From Leptospira sp. WS60.C2 (GTDB lineage Bacteria; Spirochaetota; Leptospiria; Leptospirales; Leptospiraceae), in contig NZ_CP162133.1 of NCBI RefSeq assembly GCF_040833955.1, positions 3,355,501 to 3,419,500 of the forward strand: DNA of 64,000 bases, read 5' to 3'. Shown here one piece after another: positions 27,457-37,195 of the stretch (position 1 is its first letter; every line of letters begins with the position of its first letter). The notes below the pieces were generated by a model. It was given only the letters and a program-made list of their open reading frames with translations, was not told the DNA's origin and ran no database searches. The position numbers and the translations under genes were made by a program.

Positions 27457-28047
27457 CTAATCCTGCGGCTTTTGTTTTGACACTAACAATTTGATTCCTT
27501 GTAAGGATTGTTCTAACCGTTCGATTTCGGATTGGATCTCGTTACGATTTTCCTGAATGGCATTGTGAAACCCATGAGCTTTGCCCATAAGGGCGTGGTA
27601 ATCGAGTGAGATTTGGTGGAGGGCTGCATCCCATTGTTTAGGGGCGATCCTTCTTTTTTTCCAATAGAGTTTTTTTCCCCATAAGTAAACCCATTGCCCA
27701 AAGCCAATGGCATGAAGAGGAATGAGAATATAAAGAGAAGAAAGAATCACCTTACTATAAGAAATGCTTTCAGAAAATAAACCCCAAAAATAGCTCCAAA
27801 GAAGTGCTAAAAGTCCGACAGCAATTGTTAGATTTGCCTTAGGAGTGCTGGGAGAGATGGAGTTAAAAATAGAAAGGAGGATGACAGAAAAGATGAGTAA
27901 GAGGAGAACTTCCCAAGGGACTAAAGTAAAAAACAAATCCCAAAACTTTTGAAAATTCTCCCAACTGGTTTTGATCTGGTTGATGGTCGTTTGGATTTCA
28001 ACAATTTGGTTTTGGATTTTTTGAAAGAAGTCTGTAATCGCTGACAT
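27457..28047 (-). CDS. Membrane protein with coiled-coil ends, unknown function
   Basis: About 196 residues: an N-terminal amphipathic helix (FFQKIQNQIVEIQTTINQIK), three or four transmembrane segments (about residues 45-130), and a C-terminal coiled coil (ENRNEIQSEIERLEQSLQG). I do not recognise a family. The start is taken as ATG 28047, which overlaps the ATG of the divergent gene at 28046; an upstream ATG at 28071 is also in frame. Probably an inner membrane protein. Confidence 0.65.
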   Translation of the reverse strand: MSAITDFFQKIQNQIVEIQTTINQIKTSWENFQKFWDLFFTLVPWEVLLLLIFSVILLSIFNSISPSTPKANLTIAVGLLALLWSYFWGLFSESISYSKVILSSLYILIPLHAIGFGQWVYLWGKKLYWKKRRIAPKQWDAALHQISLDYHALMGKAHGFHNAIQENRNEIQSEIERLEQSLQGIKLLVSKQKPQD

Positions 28048-29092
28048 GTACCAAATTCTAATCAAAATCAAAAATCAGGCAAGTGGTTTCTTTTCTCAAT
28101 TTTTATCACCTAGCACCACTCGAAATCTTCTTCTCCTTTATAGCATTCTCGTAGTTCCTTTCTTCATATACCATGAAGCACATTTACCATGGCATTATAT
28201 CTTTGTTTTGTGTTTGGTTTCCTTAGTTGTTGGTCTTTTGATTACATACTTAAGTTTGTATGTCATCCAGCTTTATTGGAAAGAAACATTTCACCCCTTG
28301 ATTGAAATTGGAGTTTTGCTCCTTTTTATTTTGGCACTTTGGTTGACCGAGGTTTTACTCTTTGAGGCGGGAACTGTATTCTTATTTTTATTCATCACTG
28401 TTGCTTTTTTCATTCGTATTTTACAACTCACTGAATATGCACGATTGTTACTTGCATTTTGTTTGGTGGTTAGCAATGCACTGATTTCTTTTAAAGCACT
28501 ACAAGGTGCCGAAATTCTATCGGCATATCTTCTTTTTAAAAACAAATACCAAATTGAAGAAAAAGATTTAAACAGGTGGGAAGTAAAAAACGACAAAGAA
28601 TATTGGAACGAGGAACTTCAATTTGGTTTTACATTACCGGAAGGGATGTTTTTTTATAAACCAGAAGATCTAACCTTAGAAAATAAAACGGGGGTGGGTC
28701 AAATTGCAGGATTACTTTCGTTTAGCGATCATGATGCGGAACGATATCCATTTGTACGGATTTTTTATTTTCCTGATTATTTGGGTTTTCAAAAAGAACA
28801 AGCAATTCAAGAATTTTCTGAATTCTTAAAAATCCAGGTGAGTAAGGGAGACATCGAAGACCTCCAAGAGATCCAACAAAAAGAAGTACAGGACTTTATT
28901 TTACTTTCTAAGTTTTGGACATTTTACGATCTCTTGCGACCTAGATATTCTAAAACGGGTTTTATGATTTTGGAAAACTCAAATCATGATAAACTTTTAT
29001 TTCACATGACGGAAAACTTAGAAAAAGGAGAAATTCACGAACAAGTGATTCGTGAATTCTTAGCATCAATTCGTTTCAGAAATGGATTGTAA
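28046..29092 (+). CDS. Inner membrane protein, unknown function
   Basis: A 348-residue protein with about six transmembrane helices in residues 25-165 and a soluble C-terminal domain of about 180 residues beginning near WEVKNDKEYWNEELQFGFTLP. I do not recognise a family. Its ATG shares two bases with the start codon of the divergent gene, so one or both starts may lie further in. Its 3' end overlaps the convergent M23 peptidase gene by 27 nt. Confidence 0.7.
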   Translation: MYQILIKIKNQASGFFSQFLSPSTTRNLLLLYSILVVPFFIYHEAHLPWHYIFVLCLVSLVVGLLITYLSLYVIQLYWKETFHPLIEIGVLLLFILALWLTEVLLFEAGTVFLFLFITVAFFIRILQLTEYARLLLAFCLVVSNALISFKALQGAEILSAYLLFKNKYQIEEKDLNRWEVKNDKEYWNEELQFGFTLPEGMFFYKPEDLTLENKTGVGQIAGLLSFSDHDAERYPFVRIFYFPDYLGFQKEQAIQEFSEFLKIQVSKGDIEDLQEIQQKEVQDFILLSKFWTFYDLLRPRYSKTGFMILENSNHDKLLFHMTENLEKGEIHEQVIREFLASIRFRNGL

Positions 29093-30040
29093 TGCGATGA
29101 GAGAAAGTGGATCCACTAATACACCATTGATTTTCGCACCTAAATGCAAATGAGGCCCTGTTGACATCCCAGTGGATCCGATGGTTCCGATTTGTTGGCC
29201 TTGTTTCACCACTTCACCCACTTTCACTTTGATTTCGTCTTGGTGCATGTAAAAGGAAAAGATCTTATTTCCATGGTCGATGATGGTAAAATTTCCTTCA
29301 TAATACGTTTTTTGTGCTAAGACAACCGTTCCATCTTGGATGGCATATATGGGAGTTCCTGTTTTTCCACGAAAGTCCACTCCCCCATGAGGCCGACCTT
29401 GTTTGTTATTATAGTCTCGCCTAACATAAAACTTACTAGTGATAAAAATAGTATCCAGAGGGTTTTTAAAATTCTTTTGAAACTGCAGAGGAGATGTTTT
29501 GGTAAATGCGGCTTCTTTTGCATTTCTACAGTCTTGGATAAAGTCTAACACTTCTTTGGGAAGTTCTTTGGTGACAAATTTTTCATCCACTTTGATCTGT
29601 TGGTTTTTTTTGATCACCTGGAACTTGGTTGGTTCTAATATAATCTGGTACTGTTTTTGTCCACGTTTGACAAAAAAGATTTTGGAAACAATCTCTAAGG
29701 TCATCGCACCAGCAGGTGTGTCTGGAGAGATAGGCAAAAAAGCAATCATACTGTTTTCGCGTTTGGTCAGAATCACATCTTTTCCAAGCCAACTCACTTT
29801 GTAAGATTCATTGATCCACTTTTTGTCTTTCGGAGTGAGTTTTAAGAAAATCACTTCACCACGAGTGAAACGGCGAGCTTCCATCAATAAGGAAAAGTTC
29901 TTCTCTTCTTTTTTGACAAAGTAATTTCCTGTAGATGTGATCGGTTTGGTAGATTTTTTTTTGACTTCGCGAGATTCAGCAGGGACTGCCTGCACAAAAG
30001 ATAGTATAATAGAAAATAGAAGAATAGAACGAACCATCAT
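29066..30040 (-). CDS. M23-family (LytM) metallopeptidase, exported
   Basis: A 324-residue secreted protein with a signal peptide cleaved near residue 20 (VQAVPA). The C-terminal LytM domain is complete: HGGVDFRGKTGTPIYA (zinc His and Asp) near residue 225 and GPHLHLGAKING (HxH motif) near 300. M23 enzymes cut peptidoglycan cross-links or activate amidases in cell division. The N-terminal 200 residues form a beta-rich domain without a name. It is 12 nt downstream of the GGDEF-EAL gene. Confidence 0.92.
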   Translation of the reverse strand: MMVRSILLFSIILSFVQAVPAESREVKKKSTKPITSTGNYFVKKEEKNFSLLMEARRFTRGEVIFLKLTPKDKKWINESYKVSWLGKDVILTKRENSMIAFLPISPDTPAGAMTLEIVSKIFFVKRGQKQYQIILEPTKFQVIKKNQQIKVDEKFVTKELPKEVLDFIQDCRNAKEAAFTKTSPLQFQKNFKNPLDTIFITSKFYVRRDYNNKQGRPHGGVDFRGKTGTPIYAIQDGTVVLAQKTYYEGNFTIIDHGNKIFSFYMHQDEIKVKVGEVVKQGQQIGTIGSTGMSTGPHLHLGAKINGVLVDPLSLIALQSISETN

Positions 30041-30052
30041 TCCAAATTTCGG

Positions 30053-32509
30053 CTATTTTGATTGAGCAGATTCGTTAAATTTTTTCACAAACTGAACAAA
30101 TTCCTCTTCAGGAAGAGGTTTGCTATAAAAATACCCTTGGATCATATGACATCCCAAGTCATGCAACAAATCTCTTTGTGCAGCATTCTCAACACCTTCT
30201 GCAATCACTTCCAAACCAAGCGAATGTGCCATATTAATGATCGCTTTACAAATCGCTCGGTCATCTTCATTGAGTTCTAAATCGACAACAAAAGAACGAT
30301 CAATTTTGATCACATCAGCATCAATTTTCTTTAAATAACTGAGTGAACTATAACCTGTTCCAAAGTCATCAATGGAAACTTTGATTCCTAGTTGGGATAA
30401 ATACTCAAATGCTTCGATACTTTTTTCTGGATTTTCCATGATGGAACTCTCTGTGAGTTCCAATTCAATTTCTTCTGGATTAACTCCATATTGTAAGATG
30501 GTCGCTTGTACTCGATGAGACCAATTGGAACGTGCTAATTGTTTTCCACTCACATTGATGCTCAAAGGAAAACTTGGTAATTTCATCTCACACCATTGCC
30601 GTTTCAATCGGCATGCTTCTTCCAACACCCAATCCCCAATCCTTTCGATGATACCCGAATCCTCTGCAACAGGGATAAATTCGATAGGAGGAACCCAACC
30701 ACGTTCAGGATGTTTCCATCGAATGAGTGCTTCCGCACCGCATACTTGGTTTGTAATGGTAGAAATTTTTGGTTGGAAAAATAAAAGTAACTCGTCGTTT
30801 TGAATTGCCTTTCGTAGGGAATTCTCAATGTACAATCGTTTTTCAGAGCGTAAAATCAATTCGTTTGTATAGAATTTATAATTATTACGACCAAGTTCTT
30901 TGGCTTTGTACATCGCCATGTCAGAATTTTTTAACAACTCAGCGGACGTGACGCCATCATTTGGGGAAAGTGCAATTCCCATACTGACGGTTGTAAACAA
31001 GTCGCGACCCATAATGTGGAATGGTTGGCTTAAGATATCCAAAATTTTTTGTGCAAACTCTGCAGCGGCACTTTTGCTAGGAACGTCCACTTTGAGTATA
31101 GCAAACTCATCTCCACCAAATCGAGCAACTGTATCCACTTCTGTCATCACTCGTTTGAGTCTTGCACCAACCATCTGCAAGAGGATATCCCCTTTGGTAT
31201 GACCCAAACTATCATTGATGAATTTAAAATTATCAATATCAAAGAAATAAAAAGCAAGTAAGGTTTCCGAAGATTTATGATTCTTTAACGCTTGGTTGGC
31301 ATGATCAATGAATAAAGTTCGATTGGAAAGTCCAGTTAATGCGTCGTAATACGCAAGATAGGTGATTCTTTCTTCCGATAATTTACGTTCTGTGATATCC
31401 ACTCCAAAACTAATGATTCGTTTTTGATTGGTTTCTGAATCATCGATAGGAATGTATTTTCTTAATAAATATGTGACCTTATCATTATGATCTTGGATGA
31501 GTTCTTCAAATTCGACAATTTCATTCTCTTTGGCCGCAACTTCTAAGAATTTTTTCCTACGTTCATAAAATTCAGGAGGTAGATCTAACTTTTCAGCCAG
31601 ATCCACATCTGTTTTTTTATACAACCACTTTCGAATTTCTTTATTGGATAAAAAGACAGGGTTTGTGTATTCATATTCGAAATTAGAATTTAATACGGCA
31701 ATGTCAGAATCCAAATTATCCAAGATGAATTCATAAAACGCCTTTTGGTTTTTGACTTGTTCTTGGGATCGTTTTCGTTCGGTAATATCTCGAAACGTGG
31801 CCCAAATCGCCATCTTTCCATTCACGGGAAACAATCGAAACGAAGACTCTGTTGGAATGTTTCTTCCTGATTTGGTTCGTAACGCCGTGCTTTCGATTAA
31901 ATTTCCTTCAAACTCCGCATCTTCATCCACCTCCACTGGTGGCATAAAGTAAGAAAATTCCTTACCTACAATTTCATCTAAACTATATTCCAAAACAACC
32001 ACTGCTTGTTTGTTGGCATTGATGATTTGTTTTGTATTTGGATCAATTTGCATGAGGACGTCTAAGGATTCTTCAAAGACATTTTCCAAAACCACCACCT
32101 TCTCACGGATTTTATCGTAAGCGATCGAGCGGTTCATATCTTCTATCAGGCGTTCTGCGAAATTTAGAACCAAATCTAAATTTCCGACAGAATAAGTGGG
32201 TTCTGCTAAGTGCAAAAAAGTGGGATGAGCAACCCTGGAAAGCTCTTCAGGAGTGAGTGTGCTCTCAGATAAAATGACGTAAGGTGATTCAGGGAAATGT
32301 TCAAAAATAAATTTCTGTTTTTCCATCGCATGGGAATCGTTCCAAAACAGAAAAACGGCAGATTCTTGGATGGATCCTGGTTTGATTTTTAAGATAGAAG
32401 GGAAGCTGTGCACATGACAGCTATCAATATTCGTTATGTCCCTTAATAACTGATTATAGAACTGATGATCAGATTCTTCGATGTAGATTGAAATCTGCTT
32501 CAGTGACAT
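30053..32509 (-). CDS. PAS-GGDEF-EAL cyclic-di-GMP signalling protein
   Basis: An 818-residue cytoplasmic protein. The N-terminal 130 residues are unrecognised; two PAS domains follow (about 130-250 and 255-380, each ending in a PAC-like DITERK segment), then a diguanylate cyclase domain with intact FGGDEF (about 385-545), then an EAL domain with EALIRW, ELTESSIMENP, IDDFGTGYSSL and VIAEGVE, all the residues expected for an active phosphodiesterase. It can thus in principle make and break c-di-GMP in response to a PAS-sensed signal. It may share a transcript with the M23 peptidase. Confidence 0.93.
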   Translation of the reverse strand: MSLKQISIYIEESDHQFYNQLLRDITNIDSCHVHSFPSILKIKPGSIQESAVFLFWNDSHAMEKQKFIFEHFPESPYVILSESTLTPEELSRVAHPTFLHLAEPTYSVGNLDLVLNFAERLIEDMNRSIAYDKIREKVVVLENVFEESLDVLMQIDPNTKQIINANKQAVVVLEYSLDEIVGKEFSYFMPPVEVDEDAEFEGNLIESTALRTKSGRNIPTESSFRLFPVNGKMAIWATFRDITERKRSQEQVKNQKAFYEFILDNLDSDIAVLNSNFEYEYTNPVFLSNKEIRKWLYKKTDVDLAEKLDLPPEFYERRKKFLEVAAKENEIVEFEELIQDHNDKVTYLLRKYIPIDDSETNQKRIISFGVDITERKLSEERITYLAYYDALTGLSNRTLFIDHANQALKNHKSSETLLAFYFFDIDNFKFINDSLGHTKGDILLQMVGARLKRVMTEVDTVARFGGDEFAILKVDVPSKSAAAEFAQKILDILSQPFHIMGRDLFTTVSMGIALSPNDGVTSAELLKNSDMAMYKAKELGRNNYKFYTNELILRSEKRLYIENSLRKAIQNDELLLFFQPKISTITNQVCGAEALIRWKHPERGWVPPIEFIPVAEDSGIIERIGDWVLEEACRLKRQWCEMKLPSFPLSINVSGKQLARSNWSHRVQATILQYGVNPEEIELELTESSIMENPEKSIEAFEYLSQLGIKVSIDDFGTGYSSLSYLKKIDADVIKIDRSFVVDLELNEDDRAICKAIINMAHSLGLEVIAEGVENAAQRDLLHDLGCHMIQGYFYSKPLPEEEFVQFVKKFNESAQSK

Positions 32510-32561
32510 GACCTACGCCAGTAGACGAAAAATCCTTTTCCTTACAATAGATTTTTTACAC

Positions 32562-32599
32562 CATACGCGTATGCGAGAGCGAAGCTTAGTTCCCGAACT
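32562..32599. promoter_or_regulatory. Two palindromes upstream of the heme operon
   Basis: In the 236-nt divergent gap between the GGDEF-EAL gene and the first heme-operon gene are a perfect 12-bp palindrome CATACGCGTATG (32562-32573) and, 14 nt later, AGTTC-CC-GAACT (32588-32599). Both could be operators for the divergent promoters. I cannot assign a regulator, and neither matches a Fur consensus. Confidence 0.35.
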
Positions 32600-32745
32600 G
32601 CGTTTCATGAAAATGACACCTGTTTGTTTCCTTAGCCTTTTGCTGTCACAGAACTGTCAGGTATCGAAAAAAGATTCCATGGATGAAAATGAAATTGATT
32701 CTCAATACCAGTACAGAAGTTTGGATAAAAAAGACCGAGGTTCTT

Positions 32746-33294
32746 ATGAATACACTTTCTACAAAATTGAAAACATTGGTTCTACTGGCTCTCTTAGGTG
32801 GATTCACCTTCCAGTGTGAACAGAAAAAAGATGATCAAACAGCGACTTTGCTTTTAGGTGCAGCATTATTTGGTTCTCAAGGGGATTGCTCTGTATCTGC
32901 CACAGGCAAACCAAATATCAATACTTGGAATACCTCCTTTACAAATACCTCTTTTGTCACTCTAAGTAAAACTGGATCTATCCCTGTAATAGGCCATACT
33001 ACTGCTGTCATCAGTTACCTGTCGACTGGCGCTAAAACTATTGAATTAGCAGGAAAGGCAAATATCATCGTATATGGAGCCGATGGATGTCCACTTGCAC
33101 CATCTCAAGTTATTAAGTCAAATATTAGCTATACGGGTGATTTATCTGCAGACGCTACATTTGCAGATTCATATTTACTCAATGGTACTGGTCGAGTGGT
33201 AATTACTTCGTCAACAACAGGAGTCTTCATTTTAGTATATGCAAGACCCTCAACGGGACAATCTGCAAACATTCAATACCGTTTAGTACCATAG
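32746..33294 (+). CDS. Lipoprotein of unknown function, first gene of the heme operon
   Basis: A 182-residue lipoprotein (candidate Cys24, LGGFTFQC). The mature part is Ser/Thr-rich and beta-like, with cysteines in GDCSVS and DGCPLAP that might form a disulfide. The start at ATG 32746 has GAGG 5 nt upstream; an earlier in-frame ATG at 32683 would break the signal peptide. It ends one nucleotide before the HmuY-like gene, so it belongs to the same operon. No family is recognised. Confidence 0.75.
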   Translation: MNTLSTKLKTLVLLALLGGFTFQCEQKKDDQTATLLLGAALFGSQGDCSVSATGKPNINTWNTSFTNTSFVTLSKTGSIPVIGHTTAVISYLSTGAKTIELAGKANIIVYGADGCPLAPSQVIKSNISYTGDLSADATFADSYLLNGTGRVVITSSTTGVFILVYARPSTGQSANIQYRLVP

Positions 33295-33295
33295 C

Positions 33296-33958
33296 ATGAT
33301 ACGTTTCTTTGTCATTGGAATTCTACTTCTCGTTCTTTCTGCCTGCGCGAGACAAAAATCAGCGCTCTCAGACCAAGATTTGTTTGTGAACAATCTCATC
33401 ACAAGCATTGTGAATGCAGGAAATCCCAATGCCTTGGATAAAATTGTATTCTCCCGTTCCAATGGGGACGGGAGTGTTACCACTCGCTTTAACGCGACCA
33501 ATTTGGATTTTTATATCTTCTTTCATTTTGAAACAAACAAACAAGTGCCCCTATCTCAAAAAGACACATTGACATGGGACATTGCCTTTAACCGCTATAA
33601 GGTGGCAACGAACTCAGGTGATACCAATCGGTTTGGTTTGGGTGGAGCTTGTTTGAGTAATACAAATGATTTTGCTGTTGCCAGTTCCACCTCTGCCGCT
33701 TCCCAAGGATGTGCAACGTTTACAACCGACACTGCCGCCACGACAGAAGGCATAGGGGGCGCAGGAGCCGTTTATGTGGGAAATGCTCTCATGACCGAAT
33801 GGTATTTTTATACGATAGGTAACTTAACTCCAAAACCGAATATCTATCTCGTTCGTTCTGGCACAGGCACTGCCATTTATGCTGTTAAAATTGAAAATTA
33901 TTATAGTGATGCAGGAACTTCTGGGTATCCGACCATCCGCTGGAAAAAACTACCGTAA
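33296..33958 (+). CDS. HmuY-family heme-binding lipoprotein
   Basis: A 220-residue lipoprotein (candidate Cys17). The pattern [17 protein letters not shown], a GGACLS segment, WYFYTIGN and a C-terminal [18 protein letters not shown] is typical of HmuY-like proteins, which take heme from host or environmental hemoproteins and hand it to a TonB-dependent receptor. The stop overlaps the receptor start by one base. Porphyromonas HmuY uses two histidines to ligate heme; I see very few His residues here, so the ligands may differ. Confidence 0.85.
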   Translation: MIRFFVIGILLLVLSACARQKSALSDQDLFVNNLITSIVNAGNPNALDKIVFSRSNGDGSVTTRFNATNLDFYIFFHFETNKQVPLSQKDTLTWDIAFNRYKVATNSGDTNRFGLGGACLSNTNDFAVASSTSAASQGCATFTTDTAATTEGIGGAGAVYVGNALMTEWYFYTIGNLTPKPNIYLVRSGTGTAIYAVKIENYYSDAGTSGYPTIRWKKLP

Positions 33959-36123
33959 TGGTTTCTTATTTACAAGCCTTAGTTCCCATCTTCTGTTTGT
34001 TCCTTCTCTTTTGGGGCGAACTCCATGCGCAGTCAAAAACCAATGGAAAAACAACAAACCCGAATGTAAAAACGGAAACACCTCCACCAACTGGCCAAAC
34101 GGGAACTACTGATCCCAACCAAGACCCAAGTAAAAATTCTGCCCCCATACAAACCACTTCAGAAGAAAACAAACCAGAAGAACCTCATGAAGAGGATCGG
34201 TTTAAAGAATTAGACAATCGAAACGGAATTGTTGTGACGGGATCTCGCGGGGAAAGACGCTTAAAAGACTCGGCAGTAGCAACAGAAGTCATTTCTAGAA
34301 AACGAATCGAACAAACAGGAGCACGTAACTTAGGTGAGGTGCTTGATACACAACTGGGGATCAATGTCACTCCATTTTTTGGCGGTTCCCAAGTGCAAAT
34401 GTTGGGACTTGATTCCAAATATGTTTTATTTCTCGTGGATGGTCAACGAGTTGCAGGAAGGCTCAACAACACCATTGACTTAACTCGTTTCAAAGTACAA
34501 AACATTGAACGGATTGAAATCGTAAAAGGTAGTTCTTCTTCTTTGTATGGAGCTGATGCCATCGGTGGTGTGATTAACATCATCACCAAACAAGCAGAAA
34601 AACCGGAACATTACCAATTCCGTACTTCGTATGGAAACGGTCGCCAAATGAACTTTGGTTCCCAAGGCGAAAAGAACATGATCGCCGATGTTGGTTTTAA
34701 AAATGATTTTGTAGCCACCAACTTTTTTGGCGGGTTCAACCAAGCGGCTGCTTATGATTTAGATCCACGAACTCCCGCCACAACAGGAAATTCATTCCAA
34801 GACAATAACTTGGGCGGGAACATGACCTTCAACCCAGATGGACAATTCAAAGTCAAAACGGGAATCAATTACCTAAATCGGAACCAAGCTGGAATTGATT
34901 CGCGTGCCACTGGTGGTGTATTTGATCGTACCAACTTAACAAACGACTTTTTAGCGTTAGGTGCTCTTGAATATTCTTATGGAAAACGCAATATGGCGTC
35001 TCTCCGAGGAAATTTCTCTCGTTGGGAAAACCAATACAAACTAGACCAAAGAAATTCCAACGAACTCGATGTGAAAGAAATCACAAACGAGTTTTCCTCA
35101 CAAGGAGTTGCTCAGATTGATCACGAAGTACACAAAGACCACATGATCACTGCTGGTGTGGAATCTTTTTCGGAGGAACTCCAAACAGATCGATTGGAAC
35201 GAAGAAATGCCTACAGAACGAGACGTGCGGCGTTTATCCAAGATGAATGGGTTGTTTGGCGCAATGGTTTTGTTTGGCGACTGGTTCCCGGTGTTCGGCA
35301 TGATGTGGATTCACAATTTGGTGGACAAACCACTCCGAAAATTGCAACGAAAGTTGATATCACTAGTAACCTTGTTTTCCGAGCCAGTTACGGAAAAGGG
35401 TTTCGTCCACCCTCGTTCCGTGAATTGTACTTACGATTTGAAAACCCTGGTGTGGGTTATACGGTGGAAGGAAATGACAAACTGCGTCCAGAAAAATCAA
35501 CCACCGTCAATGCGGATATTGAATACACTCCTTTTAAATTTTGGACACTGTCTCTCAGCGTATTTCGAAATGATATCACTGACCTCATCCAATATAGTTT
35601 TGGAACCCGTACGAGTGAATTTGCTACCTTCCAATTGAAAAATGTACAACGTGCTTACACAAGAGGTGTAGAAGCTGGGTCTCGTGTTCGTTTTTTGAAA
35701 TACTTTGCTTTGGAATTGGGATACAACCAAACCGATACTAGGGACCTAACAACGGATAGACCCTTGGAAGGCCGTGCCCTCCACCAAGGAACAATGAATT
35801 TTTTTGTGAACGCACCTGGTGGTTGGGAATTTGCTCTCCGTGCGAAACGCTTAGACAAACGTCCATTTTACAGCACTACCAACGATTTTACCGCTGGCAC
35901 AAGCACAGCCCTCATTGACCAACAAACGCGAAGTGTAGAAGAGAACAACAAGGTGGTGTATGGAAAACCATTCACACTCCTGAACGTTCGGATGGAGAAA
36001 AAATTTTTTGAAGGGAGGATGTCGATCTTTTTAGGAGTGGACAATGTTTTGGACCAATACGAGCTTACTTACAATCCTATTCGTCCAAGGTTTTACTATG
36101 GCGGACTCCAAGCCACATTCTGA
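33958..36123 (+). CDS. TonB-dependent outer membrane receptor, probably for heme
   Basis: A 721-residue receptor. After a signal peptide (residues 1-24) and a Pro/Thr/Asn-rich linker comes the plug domain ([20 protein letters not shown] to about residue 210, including [10 protein letters not shown] and [20 protein letters not shown]), then the 22-strand barrel ending in YYGGLQATF with a terminal Phe. The barrel segment [18 protein letters not shown] resembles the FRAP-type region of heme receptors. Partnership with the HmuY-like lipoprotein directly upstream supports heme as ligand. Uptake needs TonB; a TonB-like gene lies at 11106. Confidence 0.9.
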   Translation: MVSYLQALVPIFCLFLLFWGELHAQSKTNGKTTNPNVKTETPPPTGQTGTTDPNQDPSKNSAPIQTTSEENKPEEPHEEDRFKELDNRNGIVVTGSRGERRLKDSAVATEVISRKRIEQTGARNLGEVLDTQLGINVTPFFGGSQVQMLGLDSKYVLFLVDGQRVAGRLNNTIDLTRFKVQNIERIEIVKGSSSSLYGADAIGGVINIITKQAEKPEHYQFRTSYGNGRQMNFGSQGEKNMIADVGFKNDFVATNFFGGFNQAAAYDLDPRTPATTGNSFQDNNLGGNMTFNPDGQFKVKTGINYLNRNQAGIDSRATGGVFDRTNLTNDFLALGALEYSYGKRNMASLRGNFSRWENQYKLDQRNSNELDVKEITNEFSSQGVAQIDHEVHKDHMITAGVESFSEELQTDRLERRNAYRTRRAAFIQDEWVVWRNGFVWRLVPGVRHDVDSQFGGQTTPKIATKVDITSNLVFRASYGKGFRPPSFRELYLRFENPGVGYTVEGNDKLRPEKSTTVNADIEYTPFKFWTLSLSVFRNDITDLIQYSFGTRTSEFATFQLKNVQRAYTRGVEAGSRVRFLKYFALELGYNQTDTRDLTTDRPLEGRALHQGTMNFFVNAPGGWEFALRAKRLDKRPFYSTTNDFTAGTSTALIDQQTRSVEENNKVVYGKPFTLLNVRMEKKFFEGRMSIFLGVDNVLDQYELTYNPIRPRFYYGGLQATF

Positions 36124-36742
36124 ATTCAGTTCGCTATTTTTCCAGTTATTTGTCTTTTTCGTAATATGCATTTGTAACCAATCCATTTTTTCCGATGAAT
36201 CGAAGTTAAATGCGAAACAAAATAAAATTCTAAAAGAGACTTTTGTTTATTTAGAAAGTTTAGAACCCAAAAAAATCAAAATCGATAAATCTACCTACGC
36301 ACGACATACACAATTCGAATCTTTTTTAAAGTTTCCCTTTTCTGGTAAAAAACTTTCCCGTTGGATCCAATCCCGAATCAAAAAATATTCTTTTGGCTCC
36401 ACGGGAGATTACGTGGCGATGTACCAGGATGGTGAAGTTCTGTTAGGCAGAGGATTTTTTAATCTCAACCGATTGGATCGTGTGTTAGTTTTACTCCACG
36501 AAGCAAGGCATGCTGACGGTAAATTGTACGGCCACGTGGTATGCCCAGATGATTTTCCTTTTTTAAACACAAGGGATTGGAAAATACATCCTGCTGGGAA
36601 AAAAGGATGTGACTCTGTTCCCGACGGTGGGTATGGGATCACTGCGTCTTTTTTATTTGAATTGGGTGCTTACGGTTTTTTAAACCAAACAGAAGCTGCG
36701 TATCGTTACAATTCCGAGATATCGAGAATCATCCGCGACTAA
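36098..36742 (+). CDS. Exported HExxH-motif protein, putative metallopeptidase
   Basis: A 214-residue protein with an N-terminal hydrophobic signal or anchor (about residues 13-30). Residues 134-138 read HEARH in [18 protein letters not shown], a zincin-type motif; His146, Cys149 and Cys171 follow, and FELGAYG (about 187-193) offers a possible third ligand Glu. The start ATG 36098 overlaps the receptor gene by 26 nt, so it is co-translated with the heme operon. The sequence supports a metal site; peptidase activity on hemoproteins is inference. Confidence 0.7.
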   Translation: MADSKPHSEFSSLFFQLFVFFVICICNQSIFSDESKLNAKQNKILKETFVYLESLEPKKIKIDKSTYARHTQFESFLKFPFSGKKLSRWIQSRIKKYSFGSTGDYVAMYQDGEVLLGRGFFNLNRLDRVLVLLHEARHADGKLYGHVVCPDDFPFLNTRDWKIHPAGKKGCDSVPDGGYGITASFLFELGAYGFLNQTEAAYRYNSEISRIIRD

Positions 36743-37195
36743 CACAAACAAACGAAACGTAAGGATTGCTTTGAGCAATTTGAAATTAGAATTGGAACAA
36801 AGAATCGGAACTTCGGTCTACTTGTGGATGCTCTGAACCTTGCGCAATGACCTGTCCTGTCATAGAAATCACAGCCCATGTGTTCTCTTGTTTGGTCTTA
36901 GTTTGCAGAGATTGGAGCATAGAGTTCGTAAAACTCTCCAATTTATGGTGAAGGACGGAGTTCGGAAATGGATAGGACTTCTTTTCTTGTACTTCTGTCG
37001 ATCTCATGCAACTTGTTTCCCTTACGAATTAAGGATCGGCGGGGGGGCCGGAATGACTAAAGTTTAAAAAATCCAAAATTCGAGTCAAGGAAGAGACATA
37101 ATTCCCGGGACGAAAAATGAAAGATCGAAGTTCTCCTTTTCCCGAAGCCCGACCTTGCCAAACTTGACGTAAAACCACTTGTTACGAGGACGACT
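36743..37195. other. Intergenic region upstream of FNR
   Basis: 453 nt between the HExxH gene and the FNR gene. It holds a small hairpin ATTGCT/AGCAAT (36765-36779), one plausible small minus-strand gene (36786-37007, listed separately) and, from 37008, AT-poor sequence with a run of seven G (37031-37037) and the FNR promoter and ribosome binding site. No tRNA or other RNA is recognised. Confidence 0.5.
36786..37007 (-). CDS. Possible small protein, 73 residues
   Basis: A minus-strand frame from ATG 37007 with AAGGGA about 11 nt upstream. The composition is protein-like: a polar N-terminal half followed by NTWAVISMTGQVIAQGSEHP, which alternates beta-like and charged residues. No family is recognised. 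It fills an otherwise empty gap and is the better of the two overlapping frames there. Confidence 0.4.
   Translation of the reverse strand: MRSTEVQEKKSYPFPNSVLHHKLESFTNSMLQSLQTKTKQENTWAVISMTGQVIAQGSEHPQVDRSSDSLFQF

Noticed and set aside
32508..32819. Plus-strand frame with a lipoprotein-like segment (ATG 32607)
   Set aside because: It overlaps the well-supported lipoprotein gene at 32746 in another frame, and the part after the supposed Cys looks like out-of-frame translation of that gene.
36840..37067. 75-codon plus-strand frame in the gap before FNR
   Set aside because: No Shine-Dalgarno sequence, Cys- and His-rich out-of-frame composition, and it is antisense to the better frame at 36786-37007.
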